This document shows, one piece after another, positions 10,687-21,798 of a DNA stretch of 64,000 nucleotides. The stretch is from Paulownia fortunei (taxonomy: Eukaryota; Streptophyta; Magnoliopsida; Lamiales; Paulowniaceae), in contig CM033108.1 of the NCBI GenBank assembly GCA_019321725.1, positions 2,550,001 through 2,614,000 of the forward strand. Reading direction: 5' to 3'. The position numbers and the translations under genes were made by a program. Below the pieces are notes generated by a model, which was not told the origin of the DNA, ran no database searches, and worked only from the letters and a program-made list of their open reading frames with translations. Position 1 is the stretch's first letter; every line of letters starts with the position of its first letter.

Positions 10687-13600
10687 TTAATTGTCACCAT
10701 TCGAAGCAGCAATGACATTAGCAGCAGATATTACAGTATCTTCGCCATTAGCTTTGCCGTTAAGCTGTGGGAAAAGAGAGACAATAAACGGCAAAAACAA
10801 TGAAAGGCCAAATCTCAATTGTAACAAATTGAAGTAATAGAGACAATTTTGAAACATTGATGCACATACTACTTCACTAGCTTTCATAGCATGTTGCTGC
10901 AGTTCAACAATTGGAACTTTTGAAAGGTCTCTTAAGACTCCCTGTAACAATGGAAGTTTCAACAAGCAGCATTAACATCATTTCCTATTACAGAGGGGGA
11001 AAAGAAAGGAAAAAGAAATCTCCAGCTGGAAAATTGGTATGATGTTAATAACTAGTCACAAAGGATAATATCATAATTACAATCAGTATTAAGAAGTGTG
11101 TCCACTTCCTAATATATTGAAGACTACTACGTGAAACAAGAAGAAAATGAAAGATAACGTTTAGATTAACCAATAGAGGTAAAGGTGGTGCAAAGCAGAT
11201 TTTGGTTTTAATGCATGTGTGGAGGCAAACTCTTGTCGTCAGCAATAACTAACAAGGATTAATAGTGTTTCTTTAAAAGAAAATATTTCCTTAAAAAAGC
11301 AAACCAATTGCTCCCAAGCTTGTTTCTGTATGAAAGTAAGTTGCTAAAAGCTTACCAAACACATTGAAAATCAAATACTAGAAAAAACAACTGAGGTGAA
11401 TGGGATCAGTTTAAGAACCCAGTTGCATATGGAGAAAAACTATAAGAAATGTAACAATTATAATCAAGCCCTACATTTCACCAAGAAAGCAAGCAAAAAC
11501 TTGGAAACATTCCTCCATTTGTCAGTTTGACGGTCAAAAAGGCAACTAAAGTAGATTCTTCAGAGGACCCATGTGAAATAAATAACTTGTATCAAGATCA
11601 GCAACATACCACTGAAGCCATAGGAAAAACTTAGAACATACAATAAATTCTCTGAATAAAGGAATCCAACACAAGGTGGAAAGCAGAAGATTTGAAAAAA
11701 AGCAGTGGAAAAAGAATTGTTTTAATTTTAGTTTGCACTCAATTATATAGAGTAATCACTAAGCCAAGTGATCTTGCCAATGAACAAAAGCACTAATTTG
11801 ACCCAAATAGGCTGTTGGAGAGCAGAGATTATAGCCATGCGCTCAGCTTTTATTTGAAGATGAAAATAATGTTCCTTTGTTTCTTTCTTAAGTTCACCTG
11901 TGGATATGTAAATGCATATGTGAGTTCCTTTTTCTAAATAAAGTGCCACTACATTTATAAAAGTAGTATTTTTAAGACTAAAAGGAAGCAACTTAACCAT
12001 CTTGCAAGTAAACAGCAAAAAAGTCACGTAAGAACAATAACAAACCCACAGCCACTCTAAACAATAATCAGAGTGCTACAGTATACCAATAATTCAGACC
12101 CACCTTATTGGCCCACTTGAGACCACATGCATTGCAGAGAGTTCTTGGCCCATCAGGTCCACGTCGCATCATAGGAGTGGACTTTGAGCTAATCCCACAA
12201 TGCCTACATCTGTTGAAAGTCAAGCAAGTGAAGCATTATCAGAGAAAAGCCACAAATGAGACAAACTAAAAGAGAGATCTATGTGACTCCAGCGTAGCAT
12301 AATTCAATCTCTTAAATTTATGTCAAATAATGAGCAGGAAGCAAAAGAAGCGGATCACCAGCTACGACGTAACAGAACCAGAAAGAATTTGAAAAACTTG
12401 TCACTCACGAGGTTTCTTGTTCTCCTTGGCCTGAATTTCCATTCCAATCTGCAGAAGATGAACCGGGTTCATCTGAGACTGTCTTTGACGTTGTAAACTG
12501 ACCTTTCTTACGCTGCATCCTGGCAGATTGTACATGCATGATGAGATAAAGATGAATTTTGAAATGAACAAGTAGATAAGTTGGTGCAAAACATTAAGAC
12601 AATTAACATAGAAATTTGTTAAAATCCATTCCTAAAACAGAATCCTCATGCCGGATCCAGACATCTAAATTTGGAAGCTATAATGCATAAACCACCAAAC
12701 CAGTAACAAGAACATTTGTTTGGGTAAATTCTTTTAAGTTGTGTTCCTTCTCCCGGAAAGTTGCAAGAAATGAAAACCACAAATATCAAGTGTTCGTACA
12801 ATATGTTTATATATTGTTAGCCACTGAATAGTAATGAAACAACATCCCACAGCACATAAGCACAATATGTATCATATCTGTATATCTACACAACTGTTAT
12901 CCTATTTGCTTTAGCGCTTAGCCATGCATCTTTTTTATTTTAAGATTCTTAAAAGATGCCCCCCTCCTCACCATTAGTTGGAACAGCACTTCCTGATTTG
13001 AAAATTGAAAGACAATCCAATGATAAATATGACGGGCATAGCAACAACCCTCAACCACACCCCTCATCCTCTTGTCATACGAATATCACTTCCATATGTG
13101 TTTAGTAAAAGCAATTTGAACTCCCTAGAAACTAAACATGTTAAAAGAAGGCAATATATAATTGCTGATGTACCAACTAAAGGAAGGCATATTGATAGCA
13201 AGTGTTAAAATCCACATTCAAATTGAATTAACTGCATTTTAAAGAGAGAAGTATATATGTAGATATCTGCTAACTTCTGGGCCCAACTCTCACATAATTA
13301 GAGTATTATCAGAACTTCTTGACATATATTTCCCAACCTCTTGCCTTCAATCTTTTACTAGAAGCAAGTGATTTACAGACGTAACATAATATAATTGACT
13401 GACTTCCAGAATTTCTTTAAATCATTCTGTGAAAATTAGAAATGCAAATTAAAAGTTAGAAAAGTCTCAGCATGAAGCCAAAACATGTCATACCAATGAA
13501 AACTCAACCACAAAACTCTTGAAAAGAAATAGGTTTTCATCAGGTCAAACAGCAGACAACTATGGGTGGGAGTATGTGGAGTAGCAACAAATCATCCATT

Positions 13601-14843
13601 TATGTTGGACCTTTTTCTAATTCTTTATTACCTGAGAGCAACTTCCTTGCGCACTGTATAGCGAATCTTTTTATCAAAACACCGTTCTTTCCTCTTTTCT
13701 CTAAACCGGATTAAGGAAGCAGCCCTTTGTGGTTGACTCGACCTCCCGGGATAATCACCCAAGTTCTATGGAAGCAAATGCAAAAGTGAAAATAAACAAT
13801 AAACTTGGTGCAGTGTTAATTGATTTCAGTGATTGAGGATCAAAACAATTTGTGCATACCCTATGGCTTTGAGGAGTCATCTCAGGGCTAGTAATACCAT
13901 TGGGTACTTCGTACCCACCCAATAGTAACAAAACAGCCTGAACCTGAAAAATGAATAAAGAAAAAGAAAAAAACTATTTTATTGATTCTGCAATCTTTGC
14001 AACAGACAATAACAGAAAATAATATGGCTTCAGTAGGCGCAAACACACACACAAAGAGACACACTGTACTTCAGCTTCTTAAACCAGCCAATAACCTGAG
14101 AAGTACTCCAAATCCCCAAACATATTTTGTTGCCAGAACTATTAAATCACTAGTTTTTAAAGCTTAAAGGCAAATGAATCACAGCACTAGATATAAGTTG
14201 AACCAACAAAGATAATGATGTTCACCTCATAATAACTCACCAGCTAAGCTAAATTTCATATGTAAAAGACTTCAGAAACATAGAATTCAAGCTAATTTTA
14301 ATATGTAAAGACTTCAGAAACATAGAATTGCATCCATTGAAGACAAAATACAAAGGCAATAATTCATCGATAATCCACAACAATTCACCAGCAAAGCGAA
14401 ATTCAAATGTAAAAGACTAAGAAACACAAGTTTCCTTTAATTGAAGACAAAGAACAAAAGCAACAAATATATTAAAAAAAAAAAAAATACTTAAACGAGA
14501 TAACCTTCTCAGGGGAAACGGAGTCGAAAACATAAACTTCGCCCTGAAACGACAGCGTAAGCTGATCGGAGCCACCTTCCCCGGCAGCTGACGGCACAGC
14601 AGGAGCCATATCCGAGCCATACAGCGCGTGAGAGCCAACCGCCTCGACGGCCTCCATGATGACTCCCCCACCAAGCAAACGAGAGCTGTTGGGGGGGTCG
14701 TACCTGATTTGAGATGGTGGGTTGTCTAGGGAGTCATTCCCATTAGAGCACTGAACGACGTCGTCGTCCTCCTCCTCTTCGCCGTCGATATGAGCAGCAG
14801 TACCCTGGTGCTGGTGGTGTTGTACGTTGGAGCTATTGTTCAT
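10687..14843 (-). CDS. GATA transcription factor, TIFY/CCT (ZIM/ZML) type, copy 2
   Basis: Nuclear transcription factor of the same group as 231-7101 and its tandem neighbour. Minus-strand exons are 14843-14505, 13943-13860, 13765-13632, 12519-12409, 12209-12104, 10941-10873 and 10764-10687. They sum to 921 nt, giving 306 aa with no frame break. The N-terminus has an acidic run (EEEEDDD near residues 22-28). The TIFY motif is TLSFQG at residues 96-101, followed by CCT at about 155-197. The GATA finger has C224, C227, C248 and C251 (X20 loop) with TPMMRRGP. A short C-terminal tail (GVLRDLSK onward) ends the protein. Exons 3 and 5 have exactly the lengths of those in copy 1 (134 and 106 nt), so the gene structure is shared. 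It lacks the long exon-repeat tail of copy 1. It is closest to the common ZML1/ZML2-like proteins, which are about 300 aa in Arabidopsis. Confidence 0.95.
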
Positions 14844-15116
14844 GGAGGCGATGGGTGGTCCCTATTGTGACGGAATAGTGGTGTGCTGCAATCACAATTT
14901 CAGTATAAATTAAACTCCATCTACAGCACCTTCATTAAATATTCGAAAATCTTCCTAAAAGAGAAAGTAGAGATGGCCTCGCAGATTTCTGCTATATCAG
15001 GCTAGCGGAAGTAAATAAATTAATAATTGTAGAGCCAGGGAATAACTTTATATACTAGTATTTGGATCTTTCTCCTTTTCTTGTTTTTTCTTCTCTCTCT
15101 CTGTATGTGTGTGTAT

Positions 15117-15148
<32 letters not shown>

Positions 15149-15565
15149 GTATGTATATTTTATACACTATCAAAATGCATCACACGAGAAATGCCCAAAT
15201 AATTATAACTTTGTAATCATACTTTTAAATTTATGTTGTATCCATAGTAATAATAATGTAATAAATTATAATAAATAAGAATCAATCATAAAAGTAAAAA
15301 ACTAATATAATAAATAAAATTTAAAATTAAAATAAAAACAATTAAAAAGTATAGGAATCAAAATTGTAAAATAAATAAAAAATAAAAAATGGAAAACGTA
15401 ATAAGCGTACTCGTAACAATTTTACTAAGAATGCCCGTTGGACATTATTAATCATGTAAATATGACATTATTCATATATTATGAACATATCGATTTATCT
15501 ATATATAAAATATATAAAATTTATTTTCGATGTGGTTTAAATTTGATCAATTTAATTGGGCTTAT
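14844..15565. other. Upstream region of GATA copy 2 with TA/CA microsatellite
   Basis: Presumed promoter of the minus-strand GATA gene in its first few hundred bases. A (TC)/(TG)/(TA) compound simple repeat lies at about 15092-15157. The rest is AT-rich with no gene seen. Confidence 0.4.
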
Positions 15566-15928
15566 TGTTGAAATTGTTGTATGAATTTTTCGTGGGCTTC
15601 GGCCCACACAGTTGGCAGATAATAGCCTCGGCCTTAATATTATGTTTGGATTATTATGCGTGGCTCTTACCCAGTAAATATTTAAAAAATCTCGCTTATT
15701 TCTTGCAAGAGTTTTAATCCCAACACTATTTGGTCAATAAATAAAGAAAGGGAATCTTATCCTAATTAGGATCTTTGACTTATGGTTAAATTCCTTTATA
15801 AGACTTATATGAAGGTAATAAAATCATATTCTCCTTCAATTACCTTACATTTTCATTTATTACATAATTTTTTTTAATACATAAGGTATATTGCATTTTA
15901 ATATCTATTTTTTGTTTTTTTTTGAGCA
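15566..15928. mobile_element. Solo LTR of an LTR retrotransposon (363 bp)
   Basis: It begins TGTTGAAATTG, ends TTTGAGCA (TG...CA), and is flanked by a 5-bp direct repeat CTTAT (15561-15565 and 15929-15933). Inside, in plus orientation, is a TATA-like CCTTTATAAGAC (about 15792) and an AATAAA further on (about 15817), the order expected of an LTR. No internal retroviral domain or second LTR is nearby, so this is a recombined solo LTR. The superfamily (Copia or Gypsy) is undetermined. Confidence 0.65.
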
Positions 15929-15933
15929 CTTAT

Positions 15934-16616
15934 TAATTTAAATACGATAAATTTTCGTTGGATAATTTTTATTACGAAACCTGACGACCCTAGCCTTATA
16001 TTTTGTAGGTGTACTTTTGATTCATAAGCATATTGATTATCATAATATAGTTATAGTAGTTCCTAATGCTAGACAATGTTTAGCACATCCATAAAAATTG
16101 GATTAAATCCAATTTATCGTCATCTGAAATAGAAAATGACCACAAAAAAAAAAAAAAAAAAAAAAAAAACCCTAAGCAAAAAAGCCAAATAAACTCCTTG
16201 TGCTTTTAATTATATGCACAGGGACCCCCTGCTCAATTACACTGAGTAGTAGTGTGAAAAAGTAAAATATTCTCACTAAGTTTGTGTATTTTTCATACCA
16301 AGTTTATTTTTTGTTGCCTTCTCTCCCCCTTTTATACTATGATTTTTTTTTCTTTATTCCTATTTTGTTTTTTACCCTTCCCCCTACCACCGACACCGAC
16401 CACCCCTCCACCTATAAGCAACTCCCCCCACCCTGCTCCGCTCCCTCTCAACCTTCCTAGCGCTGCCACCCCTCATCCACCGCCAACGCTGCTACCTATC
16501 CCCACGCCATTTCCAACGTCGGCACCCACCCTACCCCAGCTCCATAATTGCTAGCACCTCCATCCCCAATCACTCGCCGCCCACCCCCATCCCAGGCAAC
16601 AACCAACACCCCCCCC

Positions 16617-16651
<35 letters not shown>

Positions 16652-16971
16652 TACTTATATTGATATGAAACGTTTAACTCTATAAAATGGGTGTTGATGC
16701 CTATCAAATAAGATCCAATAATTTGTTATAAATAGGGCATAAATGCTTATTCACAAGTAAAAATCCAACAAATTTCTCATCAGACGACGCACTGCAAGGC
16801 CTAAAGTTGTTTTGTTTTGTTTTGTTTTGTTTTTTTCCTTTTTTGTCCCTTTTTAAAACTACAAGACGCTTATTTGAACTTTTTTTCTTTGGTTAGGAAT
16901 CTAGGGAAGAAATTGCATTATACCCTATAAAAATTACCTGAGAAACTGAATAAATCCCCTTGGTGGAAACC
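15934..16971. other. Intergenic: poly-A, C-rich tract and TA repeat
   Basis: Holds a 26-base poly-A (about 16143-16168), a strikingly C-rich stretch (about 16377-16618) that is unlike its surroundings, a (TA)n repeat (16619-16648) and a (TTTTG)n repeat (about 16810-16832). No gene is supported. The C-rich stretch gives a proline-rich open frame that looks like composition bias. Confidence 0.5.
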
Positions 16972-18988
16972 ATGAAAAACGTGGAAGAAGAGGTGGGGCG
17001 ACTCAAAGAAGAGATCAAACATCTCGGCAAACCCCAAGATGATGGCTCTTACAAGGTTGTCTCTGTACACATTGTCATCACATCTTAAATTTCAATCTGA
17101 AATAAAGTATTTTTATTAAGCCTTGATTTGATTCAGACCCATGTTAATTTGACCTAATTAATGACATTATTTCCGATGTCTCTTGTTTTTGGATGTTTTC
17201 TTCAACTAGGACCATGATTTTTTGCAGCTGGTAATGTAAATATTCAAATTCTCCCCAGGTTTTTTATCCAATAAAATGGTGTTGCTATGGAGATTATGTT
17301 AGTCAGTTTATTCTGAATGTCGGCAAGTGCATTGAATTGGATTTTATTTCTTATGATAATGTGGTAGAGGGGTTTGGCTCAACCCAAGCCAATCACATGG
17401 CGACTATGCACAGTTCAAATCCAATCACATCACAAATGTAACATTTGCTATGTGATTACTTGGTACGACCAAACTTGGTTTCGGTAAAAAAATTGCCTTG
17501 TTGAGGAAAAGCTAAATTGATGGTAAAACTCTCATTAAAGCCTAAATTTTTTATTGAAAACTTATGTGTGTGGTTCAAAACGTTATCCTGATGAATGGTT
17601 ATGTATATTTAGGTAGACATGTAGTATATTCGATGCTTTACTTAACCTTTTTCTGGCTAGCAAAATATATCTGTGATAGGCTAATGTTCGACATAGTTAC
17701 CAATTCATTGACATAGTTACCAATATATTGTCATAGTTACTGCATACTGAAACTGCATCCTTCCACTGTATTGCTTGTTTTCTGGATTCTTGTTCACGCT
17801 TATTGTTTGCCAAGCACCCAAGCTATTGTTTCTTGGTTTGTCTTATGTCTTCTGATTTAAGCTGAATAATGTCAAAACTGTTCCATGAACTAGATATTAA
17901 CTGAGCATAGCTCACACAGGTTTTCCACTTCACCTTATGCGCGTTGCCTGGATACTGAGATTATTGATCAACGTGGTCATCCAGTACTATCACTAACTGA
18001 TGGTTATTATTCGAGCACTGCATTTGATAAGATGACGATGATTCCTCTTTTGTGTGTGGTTCTGCAGAAATTTATACGAGATGCACAAAGGGCACCGATA
18101 AAGTAAATATTTTTCCTTCTTGATGAGTGAGGATAATTTATCCACCACATGTGATAAGTTTAGTGGGGCATAATTGTATGATTGGCAAAATTTGAAGTGT
18201 GGAGGATCTTTCTTGCACTGAATGGACAGAGTGTCTGTTGGCCAGTGAAATATGTATGGTACATGCATGATTTGGTTGGAGAAGCTAGACTTGGGAGATG
18301 ACTGGTTTACAGAACGCTTGGAAATAGGACTCTTAGAGGGCTGGAAAGATGCATCAGATGACGATGATATAGTATGCTGCCTGATTATCCTTTATGGAGA
18401 AACCTTCATACTTTCTTACACTCTAAATGGTTTAAAATTAAAAATCCCCTTTTTGCTTTATGAGTGAAGTTCTTAAGAGCTCTAAAGGTCTTATCGACGG
18501 ACTTTGGCTCATTACACTGACAAGCCACTGACAAATGTATGCATTTATAGATTGAACTAATGAGAAAATTTCATATTGTTCTTTGCAGTTCTCATGGAGA
18601 AATATTTGCTATGAATCTTTCCTCTGCACAAAAAAGAATTTTACACCTTGGTGACTAGATTTTTTGCTATTGCCATATCCTACGTAATAGCTCCGGGTAC
18701 AAGAAACTTCTTGCTTTTTTCCATATAAAACGAAAAAAAATAAAAATTGTGGATGGTTGTCAGCCACCATGCCTGCATGCCATTGATCTTATAATCTATT
18801 AGGATCTTACCTCTGCATCTGTTTTTATTATGCAGGCCACATTTGGTGTGCTAGTGGAAACATCTTTGAAGCTCTAGACGGGACGACACATGCAGCATAA
18901 AGTTGTATATATGATGGTGAAATTGTTACAAGGAGTTCATGACAATGTTGAAATTACTCTCAAAACCAGAAGCAACAGTTAGTGATGC
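16972..18988 (+). pseudogene. Costars-family (ABRACL-like) protein, decayed
   Basis: Exon 1 (16972-17055) starts with ATG and encodes a good match to plant costars proteins (small actin-cytoskeleton-associated proteins of about 85-90 aa): VEEEVGRLKEEIKHLG then DGSYK, followed by a GT donor. About 1.8 kb on, after TATTATGCAG, the second part resumes at 18836 as TFGVL. The next stretch, normally FNDDRCA, is missing about 20-25 bases. NIFEAL follows in a different frame and then meets a stop. A further frame change precedes LLQGVHDNVEITLK (about 18923-18970). At least two frameshifts and a deletion mean no full protein can be made. Assembly errors could mimic this, but several lesions in 150 bases argue for a real pseudogene. 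Confidence 0.75.
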
Positions 18989-19602
18989 AGTTGTAAAGAG
19001 CTAAATATCTGCTATAGCTTCCTAGTATAGTTGCGGGGCAAACTTATTACACTGTTGTGTGGAAGTATTATGTAAAATATATTCTGTATTTTCTTTTGAT
19101 GTACAACAGATTGTATCAAATTTCTGGGTTTAGGGAAGATCTGTTGCATTATTGTTTGATGTATTTCAACTTCATCGAGTGAAGTTAGCCTCTTTTTGGG
19201 CATGAGGCCTGAGATAATGTACAATTGGTATTCATTGTATGAACAACTAATCTGGCTAATGTGTATCAAAAGATACAAGTGGAAATACTGTATCTTAACA
19301 TTACTAGTCCATTGCTTAAAGAATGCCCTCTAGGAAACAACAAAGGCATGGATATGTATGTCTGGCTGAACATGTGGAAAAGCCAAACCTGGCAGAATTT
19401 TAAATTATACTTGTGACATCAAATTGCAATCAAGAATCTGATATTGTATAAAATTGAAATCAAGAATCTGATATGAAACCTACTCTTCAAATAGAAAATT
19501 TAAAGATTGTGATTCATGTACAGTGTAAAGGGTGTTTCCAAACTGTATAGATGGCAAAAACAACTCGCATGTAAAGAATGTGAACAGAAACACCTAGCCG
19601 TC

Positions 19603-19609
19603 TATTTAA
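19603..19609 (+). promoter_or_regulatory. Possible TATA box of the UGT gene
   Basis: TATTTAA lies 53 bases upstream of the glycosyltransferase ATG, within a plausible distance for a short 5' leader. Supported by position and motif only. Confidence 0.3.
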
Positions 19610-19661
19610 GAAAAATTAGAAAGCAGAAATTTCAAGATAACTTTTGTATTGAGAAAGGCAA

Positions 19662-21074
19662 ATGGAAGCAGTAAAATATCATATAATGATGTTCCCATGG
19701 TTGGCATTTGGCCACATGATACCGTTCCTTGAGTTATCAAAAAGATTAGCAGCAAAAGGGATCTTGGTTTCATATGTTTCCACCCCGAAAAACCTGCAGA
19801 GGTTACCTCCCATTCCATCAGATTTAGAAGCCAAAATAAAGCTTCTGGAGATCCCATTGCCACCAGTAGATGGATTACCAGAGAATTGTGAGGCAACAAT
19901 TGATCTTCAGCACGACCAAATACAGTGCTTGAAAAAAGCATATGACAGATTAGCTGAACCATTTGAACATCTACTGCAAAAGGTCAGGCCAGATTTGATA
20001 CTCATCGACTTTGCTCCACATCGTATCGCAGAAGTTGCTGCAAAATTTGGCATCATGACTGCCTTTTTCAGTGTTTATACAGCTGCTACATTAGCTTACC
20101 TGGGGCCACCAGCTGAGCTGAAGTCTGGAAAACGACGTCCAAGTCTAGAACACTACACAAGGCCACCAGATTGGATCCCTTTCCCTTCTCTTATAGCCCA
20201 CAGGCCAGATTATGCAACAAGGATGATGCGTAACACACACTCCCCTGACACATCAGGCATGTCCAGTGGCCAACGCCTGGCAAAAGTCCTGGAAGAATGC
20301 AGCTTTGTTATGGTGAGAAGCTGTGAGGAGTTCGAGGGTGAGTACCTACGTCTCATTGAAGAACTATATGAGAGGCCTGTTTTACCAATTGGCATACTTC
20401 CTCCAATACCTGAAGAGAACAAGAGCAACATGGCAATCAATTCAAGCTGGTTCAATGCTAGCCGATGGTTGGATGGACAAAAACCCCATTCAGTAGTATT
20501 TGTAGGATTTGGGAGTGAGTACAAAATGCCCATTGAGCAAATACATGAATTGGCTTTTTCACTTGAGCTTTCTAGATTACCCTTCCTCTGGATTCTAAGG
20601 AAGCCACAAGGTGTAGATACTTCAGACTTACTGCCTCCTGGTTTTGCCAACCGTACTGAAAGCCAGGGTGTTATTCTTCTTGGTTGGGGGCCCCAACTAG
20701 AAATACTTGCTCATCATGCAATCGGAGGATGTCTCTTCCACTCTGGCTGGGGTACAATTATTGAGTCTCTTGGTTTTGGACACCCACTAGTTCTACTTCC
20801 AATGGTATCTGACCAAGGACTCAATGCTAAGCTATTAGTGGAAAAAGAAGTAGGCTATGAGGTCCCAAGGAATGAAGATGGTTCATTCAGTCGGGACATG
20901 GTTGCCAAATCCATAAGACGAGTTCTGGTAGAACCAGAAGGTGAGCAGTTAAGATTGAAGGCTGCACATATGCCAAGTGTTTTTGACGATCGCAAGAGTC
21001 AGGACAATTACATAAACAAGTTTATAGAGCATCTGGAAAAATATGATGATTTAAAGGCGAAGAAGCAAGTGTAA
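19662..21074 (+). CDS. UDP-glycosyltransferase, UGT91-type (family 1)
   Basis: Cytosolic family-1 glycosyltransferase that moves a sugar from a UDP-sugar to a small acceptor. The UGT91/UGT79 clade typically adds sugar to the sugar of flavonoid, terpenoid or saponin glycosides. A single exon encodes 470 aa, the usual length. The N-terminal FPWLAFGHM carries the expected catalytic His (H18), and Asp116 of LILIDFAPH fits the activating acid. The PSPG sugar-donor box spans residues 342-385, starting WGPQLEILAHHA and ending in DQ. Inside the box the usual HCGWNS is HSGWGT. The HS is common in UGT91, but Gly in place of Asn and Thr in place of Ser are unusual. The start has good context (A at -3, G at +4). 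It is the only intact plus-strand gene in the window. The acceptor and sugar cannot be told from sequence. Confidence 0.95.
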   Translation: MEAVKYHIMMFPWLAFGHMIPFLELSKRLAAKGILVSYVSTPKNLQRLPPIPSDLEAKIKLLEIPLPPVDGLPENCEATIDLQHDQIQCLKKAYDRLAEPFEHLLQKVRPDLILIDFAPHRIAEVAAKFGIMTAFFSVYTAATLAYLGPPAELKSGKRRPSLEHYTRPPDWIPFPSLIAHRPDYATRMMRNTHSPDTSGMSSGQRLAKVLEECSFVMVRSCEEFEGEYLRLIEELYERPVLPIGILPPIPEENKSNMAINSSWFNASRWLDGQKPHSVVFVGFGSEYKMPIEQIHELAFSLELSRLPFLWILRKPQGVDTSDLLPPGFANRTESQGVILLGWGPQLEILAHHAIGGCLFHSGWGTIIESLGFGHPLVLLPMVSDQGLNAKLLVEKEVGYEVPRNEDGSFSRDMVAKSIRRVLVEPEGEQLRLKAAHMPSVFDDRKSQDNYINKFIEHLEKYDDLKAKKQV

Positions 21075-21798
21075 CATCTCATACTGAAACAAAGAAAGTC
21101 AGAAAGCATAGTCAGGTCCAATGCTACTAGTAGAGGTTGTCCTGCTATTTATATCTTGCCTTTGTGATTCTTAGGTTTCAAGCTTTGTATCCCCATCTAT
21201 TATGCCACTTTCGTTTATTAGCAAAATTAGATTAATATCACGCTGAAAGGAAAAGGATTGCTGGAAACTAGAGACTAAATCAAACCTATTTATTAGCAAA
21301 ATTAAATCTTACGGCATTTCAAAAGCGAAGATATAAAGTTCCATGGCAATATCTGATAAAAAAATTGTCTCATGGTAAACAGATAAGACCAAACATTAGC
21401 AGAGTAATATCCTGGAATAATGGCAGTTGCATTTTTTCCTTAAAACAAAAGACGTACCTGATTTTCCCTCTAATTTTATGTCCACTTGCAGGATTCTAGC
21501 TATCATACTGTGACACTTGCAAGAAATAACAAGCTAACTACCTGAAGTTCACTTGCAACCCCCTTCACTAGGAGAGGTTTCACTCTGTAATTTTGTCGTC
21601 ATTTAAAAATTTAGATACATCATCAGTTGAAACAGAGATAAAATTGGATCACATGTTTTTATATTTCTACCTTATATTACAACCCAACTGCGATTCCAGA
21701 ATAGCTCAGAGAAATTTGGGTTTGAACAGCAAGTACGCTCGAGATGTCAGCAAACCAATTCAACAAAAAACTCAGAAGGGCAACAACTGAGTAAATTT
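21075..21798. other. Convergent 3' region between UGT and FBPase
   Basis: 3' flanks of two convergent genes (UGT on plus, FBPase on minus). Only UTR-like AT-rich sequence is visible, with no third gene. Confidence 0.4.

Noticed and set aside
14417..14674. Minus-strand frame overlapping exon 1 of GATA copy 2
   Set aside because: Runs through the splice donor in a second frame; the TIFY-coding frame is clearly the real one.
16282..16554. Proline-rich open frame on the plus strand
   Set aside because: Explained by C-rich composition; no start context, domain or neighbour supports a gene.
20210..20650. Antisense open frame inside the UGT gene
   Set aside because: A shadow of the conserved glycosyltransferase frame, with no family resemblance.
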